Shown piece after piece: positions 9,517 to 18,412 of a DNA stretch of 64,000 nucleotides (positions are counted from its first letter, which is position 1; every line of letters starts with the position of its first letter). A model generated the notes under the pieces. It was given only the letters and a program-made list of their open reading frames with translations. It ran no database searches and had not been told where the DNA came from. The position numbers and the translations under genes are program-made. Source of the stretch: Thorsellia kenyensis (GTDB lineage Bacteria; Pseudomonadota; Gammaproteobacteria; Enterobacterales; Thorselliaceae); the NCBI RefSeq assembly GCF_042432445.1, contig NZ_JBHLXE010000013.1, positions 62,001 through 126,000 of the forward strand, given 5' to 3'.

Positions 9517-9545
9517 AATCATATCCTTCGTTGTGTGTTTTTTAA

Positions 9546-10644
9546 TTATAAGCCGGCCTTTAAACTGGCTTCCATAAATCGATTTAAATCGCCATCAAGG
9601 ACCGCTTGGGTATTCCTAGTTTCTACGCCTGTTCTTAAATCTTTAATTCGTGAGTCATCTAAGACATAAGAACGAATTTGACTCCCCCAGCCTATGTCAG
9701 ATTTGTTATCTTCCATTTGCTGTTTGTCCTCATTTTTCTTCATCATTTCAAATTCGTAAAGCTTAGCTCTCAATTGTCGCATCGCTTGATCTTTATTTTT
9801 ATGTTGCGATCTATCATTTTGACATTGAACAACTATATTCGTAGGAAGATGCGTTATTCTGACCGCAGACTCAGTTTTATTAACATGTTGACCACCCGCC
9901 CCAGAAGCTCTATATACGTCAATCCTTAAATCTGCAGGATTAATGTCTATTTCGATGTCATCATCTATTTCTGGATAAACAAATGCAGAGGCAAATGAAG
10001 TATGGCGTCTACCGCCGGAATCAAAAGGACTTTTTCTCACTAAACGATGTACACCTGTTTCAGTACGTAACCAACCAAAGGCATATTCTCCAGTGACTTT
10101 GATGGTAGCAGATTTTAATCCAGCCACATCACCATCAGACACTTCAATCAATTCAGTGTTAAAACCATTTGCCTCAGACCAGCGAAGATACATGCGAAGC
10201 AACATTTCAGTCCAATCTTGCGCTTCCGTTCCTCCTGATCCTGCCTGTAAGTCAACATAACAATCACATGGATCGTTCGGATTGGAGAACATTCGCCTAA
10301 ATTCTAGTTGCTCAATTATTGTAATTAAGCGGTTTAAATCATTAACGACTTCATTTATCGTTTCTTGATCTTGTTCCTCAACGGCTAATAAAAGTAGATC
10401 TTCTACATCCGTAGCACCTTGTACCAATTGCTCTAAGCTGTGGACAATATTTTCAAGCGAAGCTCTTTCCTTTCCAAGCGCTTGTGCTCTTTGGGGATCA
10501 TTCCATACATCAGCAGATTCGAGTTCAAGCACAACTTCTTCGAGTTGCTCTTTTTTCAAATCAAAGTCAAAGATACCCCCGTAGAGTCATTGTTCTTTCT
10601 TTCAGGTCTTGGATTTGCAACTTAATTGGATTAATTTCAAACAT
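9546..10644 (-). CDS. prfB: Peptide chain release factor 2 (programmed +1 frameshift)
   Basis: Recognises UAA and UGA stop codons. The first frame starts at 10644 (MFEINPIKLQIQDL) and meets an in-frame UGA at 10569-10567 as codon 26, in the context GGGGGU AUC UUU GAC. This is the conserved autoregulatory frameshift: an SD-like GGGGG just upstream, then CUU slipping +1 onto UUU. Translation then continues with DFDLKKEQLEEVV to 9546, giving about 363 residues. The main frame carries the anticodon-like SPF motif, the catalytic GGQ in SGAGGQHVNKTESAVR, and SFASAFVYPE. AAAAAGG is 9 bases before the ATG. It heads the prfB-lysS operon. Confidence 0.96.
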
Positions 10645-10886
10645 CAACTTCAACCTTTTTAACTTATTTTAGGATTTAAATAATTACGTATACTAAACGA
10701 ATAATTATAGACTGAATTTGAAGCTTTGTAAAAGGCGAAGCACGACTTAATCCATCTCTTAATGGAAGTTAATGCAATTAGGGGGGGAATAAAGAGAAGA
10801 AAATTATAATCATTAAAATGATCAGTTACTTGAGATTTTAAAAAGCCCACAAGAGTAAGATTTTATAGCCCAAATCTTAATTCTTC

Positions 10887-12557
10887 TTAAAGTTTTTGCA
10901 CACCAGCCTCTGTACTAAGAATGGCTTTTTTATTTTTACTTTCTGGAAGGCTCTCAATACTTTGATTTAATTGTTGATTAAGTGAGATGGACTTATTCTC
11001 ATCTTGAGTGTTTTCTTTTTTAGACGTCTCTTTTGTTTCTATTTTTTCATTTTCTAAGTTAGTAATCTGTTTTTCTAATTGCGCCTTAGATTGTTGTTCT
11101 GCTTTAATTTTTGCCTGTAATACGGCGAGTTCTGACTGTAATGTATTTACCTGTTGCTGATTAAAAAGAGCAATCGAACGCTGTTGCTCTTCTGAAGCGC
11201 TTAATGCATCTATTTGCTGCTGTAAATTTAAAATTCTAGTATTAGCTGCATTAGTGTTACCAACTCCTGCCGCTCTAGCCCAACGATTAGCTTCTTGCTC
11301 AGACCGTCTTGCATTAACCAATCTTTGTTGAAGATCTGTAAGCTGTAACTGAAAATTTTGGTTATTTTTTAAATTCTCTGCGGTAAGTTTCTCTAGTTGT
11401 TCTTGCAATTGAATGCTGTTTTGCTCTGCGAGTAATAACTGCTGCTGCAATTTTTGGCGCATCAACTCTGCTTGTTGCGCTCTATTTTGTAATTCAAGCA
11501 GCAGTCGTGATTGATTTTGTGATTCGTTATTTTGCTTGCGCTCAGCTTCGTTTAATTTATTTTGCAGCGTTTTATTTGTATTTGTCAGTGTTTCAATTAA
11601 AGATTCAGAACGAAGTTTTTCTTCTTGATAAGCTTTTTTTAGCACTGTATTTTGTTGTGTTAAAGCATCTATCTCTGCTTTTAATGGAGTTTGTGCACTG
11701 GCTAATTCATTAGATAAATCGTTAGTCATACTTTCATTTCGTGCTTGAATAATTTGTAATTGTTCAAGTTCACGCTGGCTTTTGACTAGTAAATTACTTT
11801 TTTCACTAAGCTCTTCTTCAAGTGAGCCTTGTCTTTCCTGAGAGATTTTTCTCTCTTTATCAAGTGTTTGATTCAATTCCTTAATTTGACTAATTAATTT
11901 TTGATCGCCTTCTTTAGGTAGTTCATTGAGCAATTTAATTTTTGATTCAAAAGAGGTTATTTCTTCATTCGCAGAAGCCAATTCATTCTCTAAGCGCCTC
12001 AGTTGCTCTGCATTCTGCTTGACATTCTCTTCGGAGAATTTTTCAACTAGATTATTAGCAATATGTGATAAACCTAAACGAGTAGATGAAGGCACGGTAG
12101 GTACAGTCTGTTTTAATTTTGTATTTTCTGTTTGCAATAATTCAAGTGCATTTTCTAGCGTTTCAATCTTTTGTTTTAAGGCTTTTATTTCACTGCTACT
12201 TACCTGTGTAGATCCTGAATTTGGAACATTAGTGTTTGTCTGTTGATTTCGCGGTTTTTTACTTGGAGTGGAGGGCGCGGGCACATTGCCTTGGGGAGTT
12301 GTATTTTCAATAATGTTATCTTCTGCAAACAGAGATACTCCTGGCACAGGCTTAAAATCTAATGTTTTTAAAATTTTGAATATCTCATCCATAGAGTTTG
12401 GCGTATTAAAAACTTGCGTAGGCAAATTCAAATTAACAGGGCCTTCTACTATGGGTCTTAGAGCAAGTGCATCTGCGTTTTTTTCTGCTGAGTTTGAAAA
12501 AAAAGAAATAGCGACAAGCACTATAGAAAAGGAATATTTGAGGTAATTACGAGTCAT
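10887..12557 (-). CDS. Secreted coiled-coil protein of unknown function
   Basis: I do not recognise the family. From the ATG at 12557 the 556-residue product begins MTRNYLKYSFSIVLVAISFFSNSAEKNADA, a signal peptide with likely cleavage after NSA or NADA, so it is probably periplasmic. A ~100-residue non-coiled region follows, with a Pro/Asn/Ser/Thr-rich linker near 95-120. Then about 400 residues are almost entirely Gln/Glu/Leu-rich heptads, a long coiled coil interrupted near RWARAAGVGNTNAANTR. The open frame extends upstream to 12653 but would overlap the lipoprotein gene, so the later start is preferred. A G-run lies just before this ATG. It is 73 bp behind the lipoprotein gene on the same strand, so the two probably form one unit. 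Confidence 0.7.
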   Translation of the reverse strand: MTRNYLKYSFSIVLVAISFFSNSAEKNADALALRPIVEGPVNLNLPTQVFNTPNSMDEIFKILKTLDFKPVPGVSLFAEDNIIENTTPQGNVPAPSTPSKKPRNQQTNTNVPNSGSTQVSSSEIKALKQKIETLENALELLQTENTKLKQTVPTVPSSTRLGLSHIANNLVEKFSEENVKQNAEQLRRLENELASANEEITSFESKIKLLNELPKEGDQKLISQIKELNQTLDKERKISQERQGSLEEELSEKSNLLVKSQRELEQLQIIQARNESMTNDLSNELASAQTPLKAEIDALTQQNTVLKKAYQEEKLRSESLIETLTNTNKTLQNKLNEAERKQNNESQNQSRLLLELQNRAQQAELMRQKLQQQLLLAEQNSIQLQEQLEKLTAENLKNNQNFQLQLTDLQQRLVNARRSEQEANRWARAAGVGNTNAANTRILNLQQQIDALSASEEQQRSIALFNQQQVNTLQSELAVLQAKIKAEQQSKAQLEKQITNLENEKIETKETSKKENTQDENKSISLNQQLNQSIESLPESKNKKAILSTEAGVQKL

Positions 12558-12630
12558 ACCCCCCAGGACAATGTAAAAAACTAATTTAATTCTTAGAAAA
12601 ATTAACATCATCATGGGGAAGTAACGGTCA

Positions 12631-13113
12631 TTATAAAGCTTCAAGTCTTTCAAGTAATGTTCTGGTAAGTTCAGTTCTTACGCTATTACATGTTCTTGAA
12701 ATTTTGAATTGGTATGCTGAATCCACCATTGATACTGTATCTGTGTTTAGGTTTTCTCTAAGTTCCATATAACTTTTGGCTTGTGTAAGCACACGATTTA
12801 GATCACCACTTTTTGCCTCGTAGCGTTTTTGGTGTACACGCTTTAGGGCTTCTAGTTCCCTAAGACAAGTTTGTAATACACCACCACCGGCTAAAGAGCT
12901 ATTAGTTTGTGGGGTAGCTTGTTGTACAATTGGCTGTACGACTGGTTGGCCGTTACGCTCTACCATTTCATCGACTTGGCCTGCCTCTTGATACTCAGTT
13001 GTCGTTGCAACAGCTTGGCAACCAGACAAAGATATCACAGCAAAAAAAGCAACAAAAAGGCGCTTGATTGATTTGCTGACTTCAAAGAATATATGAGTTT
13101 TCTGTCTTTTCAT
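12631..13113 (-). CDS. Small lipoprotein of unknown function
   Basis: Not recognised. The 160-residue protein has a basic N-terminus, a hydrophobic stretch and the lipobox LSGC with Cys32 as the lipidation site; Gln follows at +2, which favours the outer membrane. A Gln/Pro/Val-rich linker (near 55-75) leads to a helical C-terminal domain (QTCLRELEALKRVHQKRYEAK...) with two further cysteines, near residues 82 and 142. It lies upstream of the secreted coiled-coil gene on the same strand, and I infer a shared envelope function. It is downstream of tmaR after a 214-bp spacer. Confidence 0.7.
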   Translation of the reverse strand: MKRQKTHIFFEVSKSIKRLFVAFFAVISLSGCQAVATTTEYQEAGQVDEMVERNGQPVVQPIVQQATPQTNSSLAGGGVLQTCLRELEALKRVHQKRYEAKSGDLNRVLTQAKSYMELRENLNTDTVSMVDSAYQFKISRTCNSVRTELTRTLLERLEAL

Positions 13114-13327
13114 GTTTATTTATTTTGTAGGCTAACACTAGTATTAGGGCGCACAAGTTTCAAATTAATTAAATTGTTTGTTGTCGCCAAGATTAAACCA
13201 TAAAAATGATTAATGTTTTGTATCATTAGCAAAAATATTTCTACATTATAGCGTGCCTTTCGTCTACTGACAAAGGTTAATGCAAAAAAAAAAGGTTTTA
13301 ATTCACTAAAGAATAAAAAAAGAACAA

Positions 13328-13645
13328 TTATCCTTCTTTTTTATTTTTTTTCATTTCTTGAGATATTTCACGTCTTTCTGAAGAGAGTTCAGCCGTTTTG
13401 ATGATATATCCATCAATTCGATCTTCATAGTCACTCTTCATCATAGCTATAATCGCTTTAATTTCATCAACTGTCATATTCGGCTTGATATATTCATTAA
13501 GATTATCTAGCAATAGGACTCTTTTTTGGTTATCACGAATCTTTTTTTCTAAATCGGTAATTTCGCGTTTTAATTTGTTTTTTCTACGAACAAGTCCAAC
13601 GAACTCAATCACATCATGAAATGTATGGTTTTTAAGGCTATCCAT
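13328..13645 (-). CDS. tmaR: TmaR (YeeX/UPF0265), polar regulator of PTS enzyme I
   Basis: The 105 residues match E. coli YeeX almost position by position: DVIEFVGLVRRKNKLKREI, then EKKIRDNQKRVLLLDNLNEYIKP and SDYEDRIDGYIIKTAELS. In E. coli this protein, renamed TmaR, clusters at a cell pole and controls localisation and activity of PTS enzyme I. Tyr73 here corresponds to the tyrosine (Y72) reported to be phosphorylated. The product is helical and cytoplasmic. AAGGAG precedes the ATG. As in enterobacteria, sbcB is nearby. Confidence 0.92.
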   Translation of the reverse strand: MDSLKNHTFHDVIEFVGLVRRKNKLKREITDLEKKIRDNQKRVLLLDNLNEYIKPNMTVDEIKAIIAMMKSDYEDRIDGYIIKTAELSSERREISQEMKKNKKEG

Positions 13646-14105
13646 TATTACTCCTTATATACTACTGTTCGCTTTAACTATCATTATTATCAACTAAACT
13701 GTTTAGATGAATTTGTTTTTTAAATTCAATTAAGATTATTTCATTGAATTTAAAATATTTTCTTAGTTGCCGAAATTTCAATATAACTAATCGTTCGCTA
13801 GTTTAACATAGTTAAATCAGTTAATCATCTCAAAAATGGCTTTCAAAATGTGATTTATCTCAAGTTGATTCATTTCAATAACTACAACTTAATTAACTAA
13901 GAACAGCACTCGACTCAGACAAGATTTTTACCTTGTAATCTCTTGATTTATTCGGGCAAACATTTTTTCAAATAAAAGTATTTTGGATAAATACTTATTT
14001 TTATCCAAATGCAGGATATAATATTTACTATTGTAACGATAAATAGAGAAAAAATCTTTTTTTATTCCAGATTATTACTAATTTAACGCAAGAGAATCAC
14101 CTAAC
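13646..14105. other. tmaR/sbcB divergent spacer
   Basis: 460 bp without a gene, very AT-rich. Near sbcB it holds an inverted repeat at 13983-14008 (TTGGATAA and TTATCCAA around a 10-base spacer) directly followed by a perfect TATAAT at 14017-14022. The arrangement suggests a promoter with an overlapping operator for sbcB, but no good -35 is evident. Nothing else is recognised. Confidence 0.35.
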
Positions 14106-15542
14106 ATGACTACTGCTACACCAGCAAGTTTTTATATATATGACTTTGAGACTTTTGGAACACACCCCGCATTAGATAGACCATCTCAGTTTGCAGGGAT
14201 CAGAGTAGATCATCATCTTAATCCTATAGAAGAGCCCCTTGTTATTTACTGCAAGCAAGCAGATGACTATCTACCAAATCCTGAAGCCGTTCTGATCACT
14301 GGTATAACCCCACAACTTTGTAATCAAAAAGGGGTAAGTGAAGCAGAATTTTCGCGTTTAATTCATGAAGCTTTCAGTAAGCCGAACACCTGTATACTTG
14401 GGTACAACACAATAAAATTTGATGACGAAGTGACTAGACACCTTTTTTATCGCAACTTTATCGACCCTTACGCGCATCACTGGCAAAATGGCAATTCTAG
14501 GTGGGACATGGTTGATGTTGTTAGAGCAACTTACGCACTTAGACCTGACGGCATCAATTGGCCTTTAAATGATGAAGGTTTTGTTAATTTCAAATTAGAA
14601 GCATTAACTCAAGCGAATGGTATAGTACATGAATCGGCGCATGATGCAATGAGCGATGTGTTTGCAACCCTTGAAATCATGCGTCTTATTATGGCTAAGC
14701 AGCCGAGAATATTTCAGTATTTATTTACCCATCGTGATAAGCAGAAGTTAATTTCACTTCTTGATTTTGTTGATCCTACACCTTTAGTACATATTTCAAG
14801 CATGTATGGCGCTGCACGAAGTAATATGAGTATTATTTTACCCATCTGTTGGCACCCTTCGAACAAAAATACATTTATTGCTTATGATTTAACTTTATCA
14901 CCTACACCACTATTTTCATGTGATCCCCAAAAGATTAGAGAACACCTTTTTACACCAAAATCTAAAAGAGATGCTAATTATACTCCTGTAGGATTAATGA
15001 CCATCGCTTTAAATAAATGCCCTATTTTGGCGCCTATTAAAACTTTATTACCTGACACCATTTTGCACCTTAATTTGAATTTTGACGTAATAGATGCCCA
15101 CATAGCATTATTAAAATCTCATTCAGAGTTTAGGCATATTGCGAGCGAAGTATTTAATCAAGAAGTATCTTTTAACAGTGACACTATATCAAATGATGTA
15201 GATAATCAGCTCTATTCGGGTTTCTTTTCTCAAGCAGACAAACATTTATTTGAACAAATTAGATCAACAATACCTAAAAATTTATCTTTGATTGATATTA
15301 AAAACGATGATAAGCGTATTGAGCAACTCTTTTTTAGATATAAAGCGAAAAACTTTCCGTTTACTTTAAATATAGATGAGCAAGATCGTTGGCTTGCACA
15401 TCGTAAGGATAAATTAACGCCTCAGGCACTTGAAAAATACGTGGCTCAGTTAGAAAATTTAGTGGAATTGAATCAAGAAAATCCCAAAAATTTAATGTTA
15501 CTCAAACGACTATTTGATTATTTACAGGCGATTGCTCAATAA
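14106..15542 (+). CDS. sbcB: Exodeoxyribonuclease I
   Basis: 3'-to-5' single-strand DNA exonuclease used in mismatch repair and recombination. The 478-residue protein has the DEDDh exonuclease domain first: FYIYDFETFGTH with Asp13 and Glu15 as metal ligands, then LGYNTIKFDDEV, and HESAHDAMSDVFAT supplying the later acid and histidine. SH3-like and C-terminal helical domains complete the E. coli length (about 475). AAGAGA precedes the ATG. Confidence 0.95.
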   Translation: MTTATPASFYIYDFETFGTHPALDRPSQFAGIRVDHHLNPIEEPLVIYCKQADDYLPNPEAVLITGITPQLCNQKGVSEAEFSRLIHEAFSKPNTCILGYNTIKFDDEVTRHLFYRNFIDPYAHHWQNGNSRWDMVDVVRATYALRPDGINWPLNDEGFVNFKLEALTQANGIVHESAHDAMSDVFATLEIMRLIMAKQPRIFQYLFTHRDKQKLISLLDFVDPTPLVHISSMYGAARSNMSIILPICWHPSNKNTFIAYDLTLSPTPLFSCDPQKIREHLFTPKSKRDANYTPVGLMTIALNKCPILAPIKTLLPDTILHLNLNFDVIDAHIALLKSHSEFRHIASEVFNQEVSFNSDTISNDVDNQLYSGFFSQADKHLFEQIRSTIPKNLSLIDIKNDDKRIEQLFFRYKAKNFPFTLNIDEQDRWLAHRKDKLTPQALEKYVAQLENLVELNQENPKNLMLLKRLFDYLQAIAQ

Positions 15543-15680
15543 AAAACTAACTCTCGTATATATTTTAAGCAATTAAGAGTGTTAAAAGAGGCAAGTGAGT
15601 AAATTTGTTAGGATTTATCAGTTCTTTTGCTACAATAGCACGTCGTTCTTTCTGTCCATGTAGCGTGAAGGAAGGGACGA

Positions 15681-15702
15681 ACCGGCTAGATATCTAGCCG
15701 GT
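15681..15702 (-). terminator. 22-bp perfect palindrome at the 3' end of maeB
   Basis: A GC-containing perfect palindrome begins with ACCGGCTAGA and is symmetrical about its centre. It lies 9 bp past the maeB stop on the minus strand and about 140 bp past sbcB. As RNA it gives a 9-bp stem with a tetraloop. There is no U-tract, so it may stop or protect the maeB transcript, or bind a dimeric protein. Confidence 0.45.
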
Positions 15703-15711
15703 CATTTACTC

Positions 15712-17991
15712 TTAGAAAGGTGTATGTTGTGCTTCAGCCGCAGCGAGAGCCACCATATTCACAATTCTTCTAACAGAAGATATCGCAGTTAACACATGTA
15801 CCGGTTTACTTATCCCCATCAAGACAGGTCCCACAGTGACACCTTCTGTAGTACTCACTCTTAATAAGTTATAACCAATCCTTGCTGATTCCATATTAGG
15901 CATGATCAATAGGTTAGCCGCACCTTTTAGAGAACTGTCCGGCATAATTGTGTTTCTAATTGATTCATCTAATGCTGCATCCGCATGCATTTCACCATCG
16001 ATTTCAAGATCTGGTCTTTCACTTCTCACTAATTGTAAAACATCACGCATTTTTTGAGCTGAATCATCATTACCCGTTCCAAAATTTGAGTGTGATATAA
16101 GCGCAATTTTGGGTTCTATACCAAATTGTTTTATTGCTTCCGCGGCCATAATAGTAATTTGTGCAAGAGATTCTGCTGTAGTGGATTGATTCACATAAGT
16201 ATCTGCAATGAAGGTATTACCTGTTGGTAAGTTCAAAGCATTCATTGCTCCAGCTACATTTACGCCTTCTCTAAATCCTAATACTTCTTCAATCACATCA
16301 TAATGCTCTTCATAGCTGCCTATTGTTCCGCAAATCATTGCATCTGCTTCATTACGTTTTACCATCAAAGCTGCAATTAAAGTAGGATTTCCAATCACAC
16401 TTCGCTGTGCTTTTTCTTGCGAGATCCCTTTGCGTTTCATCATTTGATGATAATCTGTCCAATAATCTTTAAAACGGGGATCTGATTCATTATTAACTAC
16501 CTCAAAATCAATCCCAGGTTTAATATGTAATCCTAATTTTTCTATTCGCATTTGAATCACATTAGGGCGGCCAATTAAAATTGGCTTAGCCAGTTTATGA
16601 GTCACAATCTCTTGAGTAGCATGTAATACACGTTCCTCTTCGCCTTCAGCAAGTACTACTTTTTTCAAATTTTGCTTTGCTTTGTTGAAAATAGGACGCA
16701 TAAAGAGCGTAGTTTTATAGACAAATTCAGTTAAATGCTCTATGTAGCTATCCATATCCTCAATAGGACGTTTAGCGACGCCAGATTCCATAGCGGCTTT
16801 GGCGACGGCTGGAGCAATTTTTATGATAAGACGCGGATCAAAAGGTTTAGGAATTAGGTACTCTGGTCCAAATGATAAACTTTCGTCAGCATAAGTAGAA
16901 GCCACTTGTGAGCTTTGTTCAGCATGGGCCAATTCGGCTATGGCTTCAACACACGCCAATTTCATCTCTTCATTAATGGTTGATGCGCCTACGTCTAGTG
17001 CACCTCTAAATATGAATGGGAAGCAAAGCACATTATTAACTTGGTTAGGATAATCAGAACGTCCAGTGCAAACAATCGCATCAGGTCTTGCAGCTTTTGC
17101 GGCAGGTGGTAAAATTTCTGGTTCGGGGTTAGCTAGTGCCAAAATTAAAGGGGAATTGGCCATACTCTTTACCATCTCTGGTGTTAACAATCCTGGACCA
17201 GAACAACCTAAAAAGATATCGGCTCCTTCTATAGCATCAGCAAGTGTTCTATTACCGTTATCTTTTATCGCATAAGCTTTTTTCGTGGCATCCATTTTTT
17301 CATCACGCCCTTCAAATATCACCCCTTTTGAGTCGCATACGACGATATGCGATTTAGGTAATCCCAAGCTTTGTAGTAAATTCAAACAAGCGATAGAGGC
17401 TGCTCCCGCACCTGAGGCAACCAGTTTCACCTCATTAATCGATTTTTGAACTAGCTTCAAACCATTAATAATTGCAGCTGCGCTGATTATTGCCGTACCG
17501 TGCTGATCGTCATGAAAAACGGGAATACTCATTCTTTCCCTAAGTTTTTCTTCGATATAAAAGCATTCTGGTGCTTTAATGTCTTCAAGATTAATTCCAC
17601 CAAAAGTAGGCTCTAAGGCAGCAATGATATCAATTAATTTATCAGCATCTTTTTCATCTACTTCTATATCAAATACATCGATTCCTGAGAATTTTTTAAA
17701 TAAAACCCCTTTGCCTTCCATTACAGGTTTGCCTGCTAATGCCCCGATATTTCCAAGCCCAAGGACTGCTGTACCATTCGAAATTACACCGACCAAATTT
17801 CCTTTAGCGGTGTATTTGTAGGCAGCTAAAGGATCTTCAACAATCTCAAGGCAAGGTGCTGCGACGCCTGGCGAATAGGCTAATGCGAGATCTCTTTGAG
17901 TTGCTAATGCTTTAGTGGGTTCTACACTAATTTTCCCTGGTTTAGGAAATTGATGAAAATCTAATGCACTTTGTTTGATATTGTCTTCCAT
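15712..17991 (-). CDS. maeB: NADP-dependent malic enzyme with phosphotransacetylase-like domain
   Basis: Oxidatively decarboxylates malate to pyruvate and makes NADPH. The 759 residues equal the E. coli MaeB length. The malic-enzyme half (1 to ~430) shows LALAYSPGVAAPCLEI, GNLVGVISNGTAVLGLG, HDDQHGTA and ASGAGAASIACL. The C-terminal half (~430-759) is homologous to phosphotransacetylase: VLAEGEEERVLHA, then TYVNQSTTAESLAQ, and a final SSVRRIVNMVALAA. That domain is regulatory rather than catalytic in MaeB. Monocistronic, convergent with sbcB. Confidence 0.95.
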   Translation of the reverse strand: MEDNIKQSALDFHQFPKPGKISVEPTKALATQRDLALAYSPGVAAPCLEIVEDPLAAYKYTAKGNLVGVISNGTAVLGLGNIGALAGKPVMEGKGVLFKKFSGIDVFDIEVDEKDADKLIDIIAALEPTFGGINLEDIKAPECFYIEEKLRERMSIPVFHDDQHGTAIISAAAIINGLKLVQKSINEVKLVASGAGAASIACLNLLQSLGLPKSHIVVCDSKGVIFEGRDEKMDATKKAYAIKDNGNRTLADAIEGADIFLGCSGPGLLTPEMVKSMANSPLILALANPEPEILPPAAKAARPDAIVCTGRSDYPNQVNNVLCFPFIFRGALDVGASTINEEMKLACVEAIAELAHAEQSSQVASTYADESLSFGPEYLIPKPFDPRLIIKIAPAVAKAAMESGVAKRPIEDMDSYIEHLTEFVYKTTLFMRPIFNKAKQNLKKVVLAEGEEERVLHATQEIVTHKLAKPILIGRPNVIQMRIEKLGLHIKPGIDFEVVNNESDPRFKDYWTDYHQMMKRKGISQEKAQRSVIGNPTLIAALMVKRNEADAMICGTIGSYEEHYDVIEEVLGFREGVNVAGAMNALNLPTGNTFIADTYVNQSTTAESLAQITIMAAEAIKQFGIEPKIALISHSNFGTGNDDSAQKMRDVLQLVRSERPDLEIDGEMHADAALDESIRNTIMPDSSLKGAANLLIMPNMESARIGYNLLRVSTTEGVTVGPVLMGISKPVHVLTAISSVRRIVNMVALAAAEAQHTPF

Positions 17992-18295
17992 GGGTTCCTC
18001 TTGTTTTGGGTATTAACCTAGTTGGGAATAAAGATTTTAACATCTCATTTTAACTACATAAAATGTAGATTATATTTTTAAATCGACCACTTTAAAAAGT
18101 TTTTGTTTGTCTTCAAAAAATCAGTTTTTTTAGACGAAAACGGTCTATGCGCTTTAGTAATTTTATATTTTATCACATTAAAAAAACTAACACCTGTGAC
18201 TTACGAGAAAATAAGTTATATTTTAATTTCCTCAGCTTACTACTAATAAGATAAAGCAAGTTGATCACTTACCATTTTAGCAGGCGGCTGAATTA

Positions 18296-18408
18296 AAATA
18301 TACTCAATGGAAATCGAGATGCAGGTTTTGTATTACTGACCGACCACTCAATGGGTATCGGAATAATATCTGGATCTGCAACTTAAAGTAACTTCAGTAT
18401 ATAATACC
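18296..18408. repeat. Dispersed intergenic repeat, copy A
   Basis: About 113 bp clearly related to 57930-58045 in the same orientation. Shared blocks in order are GATGCAGGT near the left, CCACT.AATGG in the middle, then ATC then CTGCAACTT.AAGTAACT at the right. The ends are imperfect inverted repeats (GATGCAGGT against the complement of CTGCAACTT). It fills the right part of the 421-bp maeB/serB spacer and ends 4 bp from the serB stop. The rest of that spacer (17992-18295) is AT-rich with nothing recognised. Confidence 0.7.
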
Positions 18409-18412
18409 TATT

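Noticed and set aside
10659..10850. 63-codon minus-strand ORF between prfB and the coiled-coil gene
   Set aside because: Overlaps the prfB leader region, has no ribosome site and an atypical composition; treated as chance in AT-rich sequence.
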